DNA of 64,000 nucleotides from Cristatella mucedo. Its lineage: Eukaryota; Bryozoa; Phylactolaemata; Cristatellidae. Position numbers and translations under genes: made by a program. Shown here one piece after another: positions 21,148 through 34,500 of this stretch. Position 1 is the stretch's first letter, and each line of letters begins with the position of its first letter. The notes below the pieces were generated by a model. That model saw nothing but the letters and a program-made list of their open reading frames with translations, did not search any database and was not told the origin of the DNA. The stretch is taken from the NCBI GenBank assembly GCA_009760855.2, contig WPIO01000346.1:1-64000 (forward strand), written 5' to 3'.

Positions 21148-24100
21148 TACAAGGACCAACGGTTTAAGTTTACTGCCCTCAAAGAGGGCAGCCAGGTTAC
21201 CTCTGCTTAAGCAAGCTATTCCGAGATTGACGCGATCAAGCCATTCCTTCCATCCGAGCAAAAACACATAGGCAGCAGCTACAGTTAAAGACGTGCAGAT
21301 GAAGAAGCTAATTAGACAGCCGGCCAAAAAACGGTTTCGGCAGGCTGGCTTCAACCTATCAGGCCGCCTGCTTGGGCTAAGACGAGGGTGCAAAGAAAGT
21401 AAGTCAAAAACCATGCTTCGTTTTCGTTCATGGTGCATTTAAAAAAGGAATCTCGCTAGAAAATACACTCTGAAAATGGGTGCTTTTTATATACGACCAG
21501 AATAAAGATTAGAAAAGTAAATTTGAAAAATGTCATACCGGTAGTCACCTTTCGCTCTAGCTATTATAAGCATCGGCAGCATGTAGGGCCAACGTGGAGG
21601 CACTTCTCTACCGCATTTGGTAAGGACCAACTAAGAAAGTTGTACCTTTGCTTTGATCCCTCCTAGCCTTCGAGCACCTCAAATTCTTTCAACTCACTTG
21701 CTGCATGCATTGATGACATCCGCACATGGATGGCAGCAAATTTTCTAAAACTAAAAGATGACAAAACTAACTTACTAGTTATGGGAAAACCCAGTGTGAT
21801 TCAGAAATTGGAAAGGCTGATGCTCAAAATTGGCTCTGCCAGCATATCTCCTGTCGAATCAGCTCGAAATCTAGGTGTCATATTCCAAAGCGACCTCTCG
21901 TTAGACGACCATATCAGCTCCACAGTCAAATCTGCCTATTTTCAGCTTTATAACATTGCTAAAATTCGAGCTTGTTTAGATAAGGATACCACGTCCAAGT
22001 TGGTCCATGCATTCGTGACATCTCGTCTGGACTTCTGCAACTCACTGCTTACTGGCCTACTGGCATGTGCGATCAGGCGATTGCAGCTGGTGCAAAACTC
22101 TGCAGCTAGGCTTGTCTGTCGTGAGCATCGCAGTTGCCACATTACTCCACTTCTCGCCGACCTGCACTGGCTACCAGTCAAGCAACGGATTGACTTCGAG
22201 GTTTTTTTGCTCACTTTTAGGTCCCTTCATTCTATGGCTCCAGCCTATCTGTCAGATATACTACCCCATCAGGCCAAGCATCGTACCACCCACTTTTCGG
22301 AATCCAACAGTCTACAAATACCTCGTACAAACCTTAAATCCTTTGGAGACCGTGCATTTAGTTCGCATGCTCCCAAAGCCTGGAACTCCCTCCCGACCTG
22401 CGTCAGAACATCCCCTGACCTGACCACATTTAAAAGGAACTTAAAAACACACCTATTTAGGACAGCATTTAGTGGGTCCCTGTGATTCGTCCTTCACGTG
22501 CTTATGCGTGCTGACACTGTGCATGCTGCCACTGACCACATTTGCATGCTGACCCTGTGCATGTCACCCCTATAACCATGTTATTCATTTTGTTTATTTT
22601 TCAAGCATGATTTTACTTACCATTCAATTGCATTTCTCTTTGCAGCAAATGTAAAGCGCCTAGAAAGAGATTAAGTTCTCTGAGGGCGCTTTATCAATTA
22701 CATTATTATTATTATTATTATTATAAGAAACCCAAAACCGACACCAGACACGGAAACTCAAACACAGGGTTTCGGTGTAGAATGTACTAAGTAATGAAAG
22801 GCCCCCAAGGTCAGCTCTTCCCTAATGATGGTCATTGCTTAAAAAAAAAGTGCTGATGTCGAGCCCAACCCTCACCGGAAAGCTCAGCTTTGGCAAATGG
22901 CTATGACAGCCTATTCCTACTTTACGTATTTGCCATATACCCCATACTTACAGGCATTTCGATACATGACCTTCCATTCGGACCCAATCGAAAGTTTCGA
23001 TGAAATGTTACCAGAGATTCCGATCGTTTGCTGTCCTAAGTAAGTTTCTTGGACCTTAACTAGAGAAGCCATTGCCACCGTACCAAGTGAATCCTGGATA
23101 GCTCATTTGCGTGATGGCGAGTTGGCCACATTTTTACACGAGGTCCAAAGTCCGGAGTCGTCCCGCTCGGGTGCCGGGCGTGCCATTTTTGTTTTGAAAG
23201 TTCCCTAGGAATCAGTTCGTGAATCTCACCGGGATAGTAGAGAACTTTGCCGTCAACAGTCGTCCAAGGAGGAGCATCTAAAAGTAAGGGGGTCGACACC
23301 CCTCCCAGGGGTGGGGGCAAGGTGCTTGTTCCGCTCCTTTTCACAATCGATACTATTCCTCTTGCCGATGTAATCGCCAGCACTATCTAAGCTTCAATTT
23401 CTAAACGGATGAAACACAGCCTTGAAACCTTCGCTGTGATCCTCCTTTTCCTTCCAGTATGTCGAACTCGGTTAACTCCCCTGCTGCATTTATTGTATCC
23501 CCCATCTGTAACTCCACAAAGTCATGAAAAGTGTGTGGGTGTTACGCAGGAGAGTTTTGCATAGCTCACTCACAGGCTAAGCGGCTTTCGGTACGCATTC
23601 GGTAGCCAACAGACTTCGTCTCACGCAACAAAGAGAAAGTGGGAAGCATAGCAGAGGCAGGAGAGCAGTTGGTGAAATTCACTCGGATGGCAACAAACTT
23701 TATCAAGTTGAATGACTAAAACCAGCTTACTAGTTATGGATGGCCCGAGTGTTATTCAGGAATTGGAAAACCTGTCCTCCCTCATGATTGGCTCGGCCAG
23801 CACATCTCCTGCAGCACCTCCATGAAATCAGGGTTCGCTGTTCCCAGAGTGGCCACTCGCTAGACGATGCATATACATCACAGTCAAGTCTACCTATTTG
23901 CATCTATGCGATGTCGCGAAAAAGTTAACCAATTTCGTTCTCCGAGGGAGCTATACAGATCTCCTATGATAATAATCATTTTTGAAATTATAATAATAAT
24001 GCATTTGTATAGTGCCCACAGAGAACCTAATCTTTTCCTAGACACTTAACATACATGGAAATAGATTCAAGAGAATTTAATGCGATCTCGAACTTAGATT

Positions 24101-27100
24101 TCGCCATCATTAGCTGCGGTTTGTTTGGGCTTTGTCAAAACTTCGAAAAAGTTGGGCGAGCCACGATCGCGGCGACACGTGGTATTGGGAATGAAAGTCC
24201 CAAGGATCTTGTAAGGTAGTACAAGTCTCAATAGTGTGCGCACATATTGTGCATTGTTAATTTTTCGATTCATGGCACTGACGTGCATGCCTAGCTTGCC
24301 TTCATCTCACATTTACTCTTAGTAATAAAAGCTTTCAAGTACTCGGTCAAAGTTCAGCAGTGAGCTGGACGTCGGCTTACCAAACGTCTTCAGGCAGCGA
24401 GATTCAAGACAGCCATAGCTCGGCTAATAGTTATCCGATCGTTGTTAAATTTTGGAAGGTGCATTGATGTTTGCTTGTAATTATACGAGCTGTTTGTAAT
24501 GCTGCATATCGAGTTACACACATTATAGACTGAATTTTTGTAACGGCCGCCCGATTCATCACCAGCCTGCTCGTAAGTCTTGCCAGTGTCACAGATAGGC
24601 TAATACGTGAAATTTGGAAAGTGGATTGTGTTCTGCTTTTAATACTTAGGGAGCTTAACTTTGGTGTAAATACAGTAACTTGCTATAATGCTCAAAACTG
24701 TCATTGAACTTGATATTTATTCTGCTTTAATACTTTCATTATTAAACATCGTAGGATGTCATATGTAGAGCAAATTCTCTGTCTTTAGAGAGGTTTTGGC
24801 ATTTTTTAATTTTGCATAGCTTTGAATCTGTGGCTCATTCAAGATTTCTTGCTTGAGAAATTGAGCTACAGATTGTTCGGCATTGATTCCTAAGGATATC
24901 GGGGGGGGGGAGGACAAACGTATAAAAGCGATTGCTACTCCTAGAGAGAGCTGTTGTGGCCATGTTTGCTTATGCTAAGCGATTCCACAACGATTGTTCC
25001 GTCAGTTCTCGCCATCTGAATGATTATTAAGGCTTCTTCGGAGGACAAATCAACAGCTAAATTGGGCGACAACTCTTCATCCAGCTGTGCATCTCTCTAG
25101 TCGGGCCAGCCGGGCTCACCGGCTTGTCAGAGCTATTGGCTGGGGACAATTCCAAAGCCGTTTTCCGGAGTGGTGGCTAGCTATTTCCGCTGCATGCATG
25201 CCTTGAATAGGAAAAAAAGCAGGCCTCGGCCGATCGACTTCGTTCGACTGTCGAGGGGCCTGCCGAAGGCAACCAACCGAAACCTGCCTTTCACTAGCTA
25301 GAGCAGGCCCAGCATATATGGCCATTGCCCAGCCAGTGGTAGTTGGTGAAGCAACGTCAGTATTCGCGGCTCGGATGAGGGGGCACACAGTCGAATGCAT
25401 AGTAGCACAGTTGAGAGGCAATGGTAAAATTCTCGTGGGAAGAAAACTTTTTTTGCGGCTATGCTAATTTATTTAAGTACCTAGTCTATTTGATTCGGCA
25501 GTGCCAAAGGAACGCCCAGGGCATGATCACAGTGCTATCATCCCTGAAAACAAGACCATCAGCAGCGACGGGAAGCACTGTTGCAACAGCACATGGCAGT
25601 GTATCGTCACTTATAGACTAATCTTTTATCTAATTACAGTAATGCTACATTTGTATAGCGCCCTCAGAGACCCGAATCTCTTTCTAGATTAGGAGCTGTC
25701 TTCCAATGGCTTGCAAAAAATTTACCTAACTCCTTAATTCTGTATTGATTTGATTATTGATTATATTCTTGATTATTTATATTATTGATTATTTCCTTTT
25801 GGCTGGGCTATCAAAAAAGCAACCAGGCCACTCTGCAGCTGTTTATGAACATGGCTGCAAGGCTAGTTTTCCCAAAGGTTTGACCACCTGTTTCCTTTGA
25901 TAAAAGAGCTAGGATGGCTGCCGGTTGAGCACCGGATACAAAGCAAAGTTCTTACGCTGACCCACATGGCCCCACGGCTTGGCTCCACCATACCTAGCTG
26001 AACTGCTACACCAGTTTAGCCTCTTCGCGCCCTCAGGTCGTGTGTGGACATAAAATTAGCCGTTCCGTTCCTTCCAAGACCGCTGGCGACAGAAGCTTTA
26101 GCTCTGCATGTCCTAGACTGTGGAGCAAGCTTCCACAATGCTTACCCAACGACAACTACTCTCCTGCTTCCGACTATGGCTCATCCTTTTCAGTGATCCT
26201 GAGCTGCTACTTCCATGCTACTCACTACCTCAACTGCTCTCCTGACTCTGCTATATTGCCCACTTTCTCTTTGTTGTGTGAAATGAAGTCTGTTGGCTAC
26301 CGAATGCGCATCAAAAGTCACTTAGGCTGTAAGTGAGCTATACACAACTCTCCTGCGCAATACCCACATAGTCTTTATGACTTTGTAGAGTTACAGACGG
26401 AGATAAATCACTATCATTAGGCACTTTACAGAGGCTGTATAGAAAACGTTACCAAACTATTAGTGGTAACAGCTGCAAGCAGAAGGCATGGTCTAAGCAG
26501 GTACAGACAGATTCCCGTGCTTGAGAGCAGCCTTCTCCGGAGGAAGGGACTTCGTGAGCTTAACCGAACTTCTTCGTAATACTTTCGGTATTCCTTTAAG
26601 ATCGAAGTGACTGCTGGGCATGAGCTCTCCTTGGATAAGTTGATAAAATAAGGTTAATTAATAAGTGACTACTCTCATGACTGATGGTACCCTAGAGCGA
26701 TCAGTGATGATTTGTCGTAGTTTAGATGTCCCGTTTGAAGACTGCATGACGTTAAGAAGTCTTATTCAAAAGAATCGCTCTGCATCTAGTAATTTCGTTC
26801 GATCCTTTTCCAGGATTAAGATTAGGGACGGCTTACCACAGTAGTCGGCTGAACATCTTACTAGCCCACCCCCTCCGGCTCTGTCTAAAAGTTTATTCAG
26901 TATTGGCAACCACCAAAAAACGGCCACTAAGCCTCTACAGTTGCTGACGAATTTGGATGCAATGACGGGTAACAAATCTTGGAAATCCGGCCGAGCTCTT
27001 CTGCTAAAGGATTAGCCATGGCTTTCTCGTAGATCGATGAATAATCCTCGACTGCCTTTGTAGAGTCACACAGATTTGGTTAAGGAGCTGCTGGTCTGTG

Positions 27101-28494
27101 CAAGGTCTTTCGTGCAGTGCATATACGAGGCCCTGAGGCCACTGGGCTGCTGCGCACGCTGCATCAGAGTGCCACTCGTTGGTGCTTCGTGCCGGATGCA
27201 GGCAACCTCGACAAGGTTAACCTCCGTCCAAGGTACATCCACACGGTACGAGATAGAAGTCGACAGTCTGCCAATGAGAGCGCTACTAGCTCTAGCTGGG
27301 ACCTCGCGCTATTTTGGTCGCTGCAGTTCAAGGAATGGCAGATCGCCTGACGAAGGAACGTAGCGACTCCTAGCAAGCACAGCTCCAGATGAGTCATCAC
27401 GGCTCACACACAAAAGACGTAGCCGAACCGACAGGCAGGGTTTAAGAGGCATCAGACTCCAGAAGGATGTCATAGCAATAGAAAAGAAGTATGTCGCGTC
27501 GCACCTGGGGAGTTGAGCTCGCGATGTAGAAATCGCGGGAGACGATCATTCCGACTCGCCCATTTAAACCCACAACCGTTCGTTCACGACAGGAACGATT
27601 TTAACGATGGTAAGCCTCCCTCAGAACCGTGCACATTATCACGAAACTGCCAACGAATGATGCAGTCCAATTAAAAGAATCGAACAGCAGCTGCACGACA
27701 CGGACAACGGGTGAGACAACCAGGTAGGGCTGCTCGAAAATGCACAAATGCACAAACCGTAGGTTCAGGAATGGCGTCGACAGCTCGGTTAGAATGCGCC
27801 CAGAGTGCGAAGTACTCGAATGCCCGGTACGACTGCAAAAGGAGACATGCAAACCTTAGCAAAGCTGCACTCGCAGCAGCCACATTTTATCAGGGATTAA
27901 AATAAAAAGGATAAGAGAGCATCGGAAAAAAGCCTAGAGCTTGGTGATAATGGTTTCTTAGCCTGGTCGCCTCATTTATATAGCAGCAGAAAAGAGCCTT
28001 AACGGCTATCAACACTGCTTGCAGTGAGCAATACGGGATCATCCACAGCAGGACTCGAACCCACTAGCTGGGTTGTGAAGAGCGAGCACATTGCCCCTGG
28101 ACTCTAATCATGTCACTACGATAAGGGTTACTGTGAAATGACCACCGGTATCTGCAGCCTAATGGATGCAGTACACAAAAGACATTTCGGTATTCACGTG
28201 TAAGATCGCGAGTTGAAGCAAGGACAGTTTCTAAATGTGGCTCGTAGGTTACGGTAGCAGCTAACAGCAGGCACATACTGTGTAACTGAATTTTAGTTCC
28301 ATAGCTAAAACGTTTGCCAACAACAACCGACTAGAAATAAAACTTCTAAAACAAAATGCAAGCATGCAGCTGCAGCAAGCACCATGACTATGGTGGAAAT
28401 CCCGATTTGATTTTTTTTAAAGAAAAATCATCGAAGAAATGTAAGTACTACAATTGATTCTTATATATGCTATTATTTGCAAGTGCAAGTCCCT

Positions 28495-28529
<35 letters not shown>

Positions 28530-28561
28530 AGAGAGAGAGAGAGAGAGAGAGGGAGAAAGGA

Positions 28562-28592
<31 letters not shown>

Positions 28593-31500
28593 AATAGTGT
28601 AATCGCATATGAAGTAAGATGTACATAATAGCGATGTCTAACTGTTGTTCCCCTACGAATCCCTACACCACAGAATAATAATATAATAGGCCAATTCTAT
28701 CACACCCTGTGAGAACCAAATCTCTATCCAGGTGATTTACAACTCACTGCAAGAGAATCCGTACCCAAGGGTAATGTAATATAATCGAATGTATTTCCAT
28801 CTGTAACACCACAAAGTCACAAAGGCGGCTTTGTCGTGAGCGTTACCCAGAATAGTTTTCTATAGCACAGACCTACGACTAATAAGCTGCACTGATACAT
28901 GAATCATGAACAGGTGCAAAAAGCAAAGCTTACCGGTACAAAAAGACCAAGTTCACTGGGGCAAAGAAAGAGCTGACCAGAACAGTTGCATCTTTACCTG
29001 CGACTTAAATGTTTCGAGGTCGTTGCAGTAAAAAGATCGCAGCAAGAAAACGATTTCCGGACTTTCGGTGGGTATGAGCTGAATGATTGATCACTAAAAG
29101 ATTTCAGCTTAGTGAGAGGGACAGCGAGATTACTAGATGCTGACGAGCAGGTGGTGGGAGAGCACGTGACTGAAGAAGCAAGGACACGTCGGATAGGTCA
29201 AGATTGATGCATGCAAGTGAAGTAAAACCTGTAAGCCAAATCGAGAGTATTTAAATCTATTAGATGCTTGATAGGGAGCAAGTTAAGCTGCGACGAAAGT
29301 GGTGTGATGCGACACATACGCTGTTAACTAACGACAGACCAAACGAGCTGCTGAGTTTTGCAACGGTTGCAGACGATTAAGGGCACTGGCAGAGAGTCCT
29401 GAATAAAGGGAATGCTATAATCTAGACACAATGTCCCAAACGAGTGATCAAGTCCGGCTGTCGTGTAGAGGCCTCGACTGAGTACCCGCACCCATACCCA
29501 GACCCACCCAAGATCGCAGATGCCACCAATGCCCACTCAGTAGCCATGAGTATGTGTGGGGGTATGGGCGGGGCATGGGTATGGGTACCCAGTTAAGGGC
29601 TCTAGGGCCTGATTTTGGCTGGTGTTCCTTAGCTGAAAGTAGGCTGACTTGACCGCAGCTAAAATGTGATCATCTAATGAAAAGTCACTTTGGAATAGCG
29701 TTCCTAGCTTATGGGCAAATGTCACGGAATGATGCTAGCTGAACCAATCTTAAGGGCCAAGTCTTCGAACTTTCGGGAGACACTAGATTTTCCCATTTAT
29801 ATAGAAGGTTGGTCTGATCTTCGTTAATGTTCTGGAAATTAGTCAAAATCTAGGTGAGATTGTCATCAATGTAGGAATTAAGGGAATAAAGGCAGATGAG
29901 CAAGGCTTGGAAGGGTCGAAGGATGGGCAGAGCTGGGTGAAATCGGTGTAGAAATGAAAGCCAAGGTACTACTCGGAGATCTCGCGGCATCGGCCAGAGT
30001 GAGACCCGGTGGTCGATAGCATCAAATGCTGCTGATAAATGCTCCAGGAGTACCAGCAGACAGGCACCACCTGATCAGCATAGTTCAGCAGGTCGTTTTA
30101 ACTCCAAGGCAGACCAATTTCTGTGCATGTTTAGCTCTAAATCAAGACGTCCAGATGGCATTACAGCCATGGAAAGTGGAGGCAGATTATTTATTACCTC
30201 CGGCCGGAAAGGCTATGACGGTTAATAGGCTTTACGGCAGGCCTCCAGAAGTCCAGCTCGGTGCCGCCGAGCAGTTGACATCACCAGCAGGTGCTATAAA
30301 ACCTAGGCAAGTACTGGGGTTTAATGCAGGCACCAGGTGCTGCACGAGCAAAACAGCTAGCTGTGGCTTGCCGAGTTAGATATAGTCTGACTTGTGGGAG
30401 TCAGAAGTAGGGCAGGGAGGGAGGGGAGCTTTACTTTCCAGATGGAGCTGGAGCGCTCAGCAAAATTAGGAGCCACATGAGCAGGGTGCTATGTAATGCT
30501 GAAAATTCTTCTTCACCAGACTTACCAGGACGAAATAGCATGAGCTAGCTGACAGCAAATGGTGGTATACGAAATCAATTTGGCCTATATAGCTGTAGTT
30601 CCAGGCAACTATGAGCATATCTGCAAGAAGGAAAATTGCATAGCATAGTAATTTTAGTAATAATAATACATTTGATATAGCGCCCTCGGAGAACTCAATC
30701 TCTTTCTAGGCTCTTTACATTTGCAGCAAAAGAAGTGCGAAAGAGCTCGCAAATGCGTACAAAATGATGCTGACAGTTGGCCGAACAAGCTTGCACTATT
30801 AACTTCAAAATAAAAAGCAAGATAAACCAAGCAAGCACATCTGTTCAAGCAGTCCATTAACAAGGCAATACATCTCCATGCACCATGAGGTGACCCAGTT
30901 TTCCAGAGAAAAATGCATACAAAAAAGAACAAATGTGGGGGACAGCCATTGTTGTTGCGTTCATGCAACTTCATGCTGACTAAGATGACTTGATATACTT
31001 CACTAAATAAGCTTAGTAAAAGAACCTTTTTTGGCAAGCTCAGTTATGTGTGCTTTCATTTACGGTCCTCATGTGACAAAGAAAAAGCAGAATACACTAA
31101 GCAATTACAGCGAACATTGGAGCATTTTTCACGAGTCAGACCAGGCTCTGCTGCTGCTATGTAAGTGAGGCTGCCAATTCAGCCCCTCTGCCCTTAGTTT
31201 ACAGGCATCCTATTGTAACATGTACATCACACCGGTGTCAGAAGGATAAATCACTTTCACAATCGCTGCTGTTCTACTAAGGTGAGCGGTGATGGCACAC
31301 TACGTAAGGCGGTTGCTTTCATGACCTCGGTCCTGAGGGCGTGGGTTCGATTTCTGCGGTGGGCGATTCTTTATCGCCACTGCAAGCTGTAGCGATAAGC
31401 CGTAAAGGCTCTTCTGTCACTATACAAAAAGCGGTTGTTTAATCAGCTAGGATTTATTTATTTATTTAAAGCAAAGCAGACAGCGGCTGATTTGATTGCC

Positions 31501-34500
31501 TGAGAACAGCCTTAATGCTTTTCACCTAATTTGCATCAGGCAAGAAACGATTGGCTGTTGCTAGCCTCGAACCCACTGCCTGGGTCGGGAAAAGGGAGCA
31601 GTGCTACTGGTGGGCCAACGCAAAGCTGTGTAAGCCAAAGTACGAGATAATAAACTGTAAACAATCTAGGCAGGATATTTAAGGATCCGTGATTGATGAC
31701 AAATAGATATTTCTACGTATGCTACAAGAAAGTAATGTCGATGTTCCGGCAAAAAGAAAATTACAAGCCTTCCAGCATCTCAGAGATTCTATCAATAATA
31801 ATAATAATAATAATAAAACACTTCATAAAGAGTTCTCGGAGAACTCAATCTCTTTCTTGGCGCTTTACATTTGCTGCATAGGAAAAACGATCGAGAAATG
31901 CGATGGAATGGTGAGTAATATCATGCTTGATAAACAGCATGAATAACGTGGTTAGGGGTGACATGCACAGGGTCAGCATGCACGTGTCCTTAGTGGCAGC
32001 ATGCACAATGTATAGGTTAACTGATTTAACAGCCTCATTTATATATCGCTTGTAGTAGGCAGTAAAGGATTGCCTGCTGCACGACTCGAACCCACGACCT
32101 GGGTCGCGAAGCGCAAGCTCCTTACACCTAGTAACCCAAAGAAAAGCACAGATAAACCGGAATAATGTATAATGTCTAGTATAACCTATATAATACTATA
32201 TATGATATCTGAGCATGCAAGCGCTACAGTTAACAAGAGCATGCACTGAGACCGGCATCGGTGGCATAAAACAATAAGACCAGCAAAAGAAATGTAGTCG
32301 CCAGATTAGATCGAGTACTAAGTGTATCAGAAATACATACAATCAGCATCTACCAAGCACAGACGTATCAGAGTAGCACAGAGTCAGTCTAGCAAGTCTG
32401 CATCTGACGATAAAATCAACGGTAACCGTTTTTATAAAGATGCACTGCAGCCGTCATATACAGTTGCTGTTGATTACATGAGGTCATTATGATATGCTGT
32501 CAGCAAAAACTGGTCACATTCTATGATTCTACCAATCAATGTAATGTATCTCCGTCAGTAACTCCACAAAGTCATAAAGACCATGTGGGTGTTACGCAAG
32601 AGAGTTTTGTATAGCGCACTCACAGCCTAAGCGGCTTTCGGTACGCATTCGGTAGCCAACAGACTTCGTCTCACGCAACAAAGAGAAAGTGGGAAGCATA
32701 GCAGTGTCAGGAGAGCAGTTGAGGTAGTGAGTAGCATAGAAGTAGCAGTTCAGGACCGCTGAAAAAGATGTGCCATAGTCGGCAGTTGGAGAGTAGATGT
32801 CGTTGCGTAATCAAGGTTATTACAGCAGTATTTCACAGATCATAGAGTTGATATAGGTCGAGGGGACCGGTAGTCGAAGAAGGCTTCACTTTATGGGCCT
32901 CGTAGTTCCCTAGACAGCCTCCCCAAGGTTACAGGCATTGATTCCGGACCTTGATATTCGGAGTCCAAACTTTATTTGCACCGTGGTTTTTGTATGTCAA
33001 TCGACAGCCTACCAGAACTGGGCACCCATAAGTGACAGCCCTCCACATGACCTCTCGTCGGGCTGGGCAGAGCGACCGAGCAACAAGTCTCCGGGGTCCA
33101 ACACCTAGATGCATGATGCAATGCGGTCTAGGATTAGAAAGAAATGCAGACTTTAATAAAGAAGGGCCTCTCCATTTTACAGGCTATACACTCCCTCTCG
33201 CCAGTGTGATCGCCAAACAAAACCTAGACTTCTACTCTTATTCAGACGACACGACGATGTGCTTGTACTTTAATCATTACCAGCCTTCCAGCATCTCAGA
33301 TTCTATCAATAATAATAATAATAATAATAATAAAACACTTCATAGAGAGTTCTCGGAGAACTCAATCTCTTTCTTGGCGCTTTACATTTGCTGCATAGGA
33401 AAAACGATCGAGAAATGCGATGGAATGGTGAGTAATATCATGCTTGATAAACCGCATGAATAACGTGGTTAGGGGTGACATGCACAGGGTCAGCATGCAC
33501 GTGTCCTTAGTGGCAGCATGCAGTGTCAGCACGCATAAGCACATCAAGGACGAATCACAGGGACCCACTAAATGCTGTCCTAAATAGGTGTGTTTAGAGG
33601 CTCCTTTTAAATGTGGTAAGGGCAGGGGATGTTCTGACGCAGGTCGGGAGGGAGTTCCAGGCTTAGGGAGCATACGAACTGAATTCACGGTCTCCAAAGG
33701 ATTTGAGGTTTGTAAAAGGTATTTGTAGGCTGTTGGATTCCGAAAAGCAGGTGGTACGATGCTTGGTCTGATGGGGGGAGTATATCTGAGAGATAGGCTG
33801 GAGCCATAGAATGAAGGGACCTAAAAGTGAGCGACAAAACCTCGAAGTCAATCCGTTGCTTGACTGGTAGCCAGTGCAGGTCGCCGAGAAGTGGAGTAAT
33901 GTGGCAAATGCAACACTCACGACAGACAAGCCTAGCTGCGGAGTTTTGCACCAGCTGCAATCGCCTGATCGCACAAGCTGGTAGGCCAGTAAGCAGTGAA
34001 TTGCAGAAGTTGAGACGAGATGTCGCGAATGCATGGACCAACTTAGATGTGGTATCCATATCTAAACACCCCCGAATTTTAGCAATGTTATAAAGCTGAA
34101 AATAGGCAGATTGGTAAACTGTTGGATTCCGAAAAGCAGGTGGTACGATGCTTAGCTGGGTGGGGGAGTAGTTCTGAGAGATGGGCTGGAGTCAAAGAAT
34201 GAAGTGACCTAAAAGTGAGCGACAAAACCTTGAAGTCAATCTGTTGCTTGACTGGGAGCCAGTGCAGGTTTGGCGTGAAGTGGTGTGCTGTGGCAACTGC
34301 TACGCTCACGACAGAGAAGCCTAGCTGCGGAGTTTTGCATCAGCTGTAAGCACCTGATTGCACATGCTGGTAGGCCAGCAAGCAAGTTACAGAAGTCAAG
34401 ACGGGATGTCACAAATGCATGGACCAACTTAGACGTGGTATCCTTATCTAAAAAAGCCCGAATTTTAGCAATGTTAGTTCTAACAGCATGCATTACTGAT

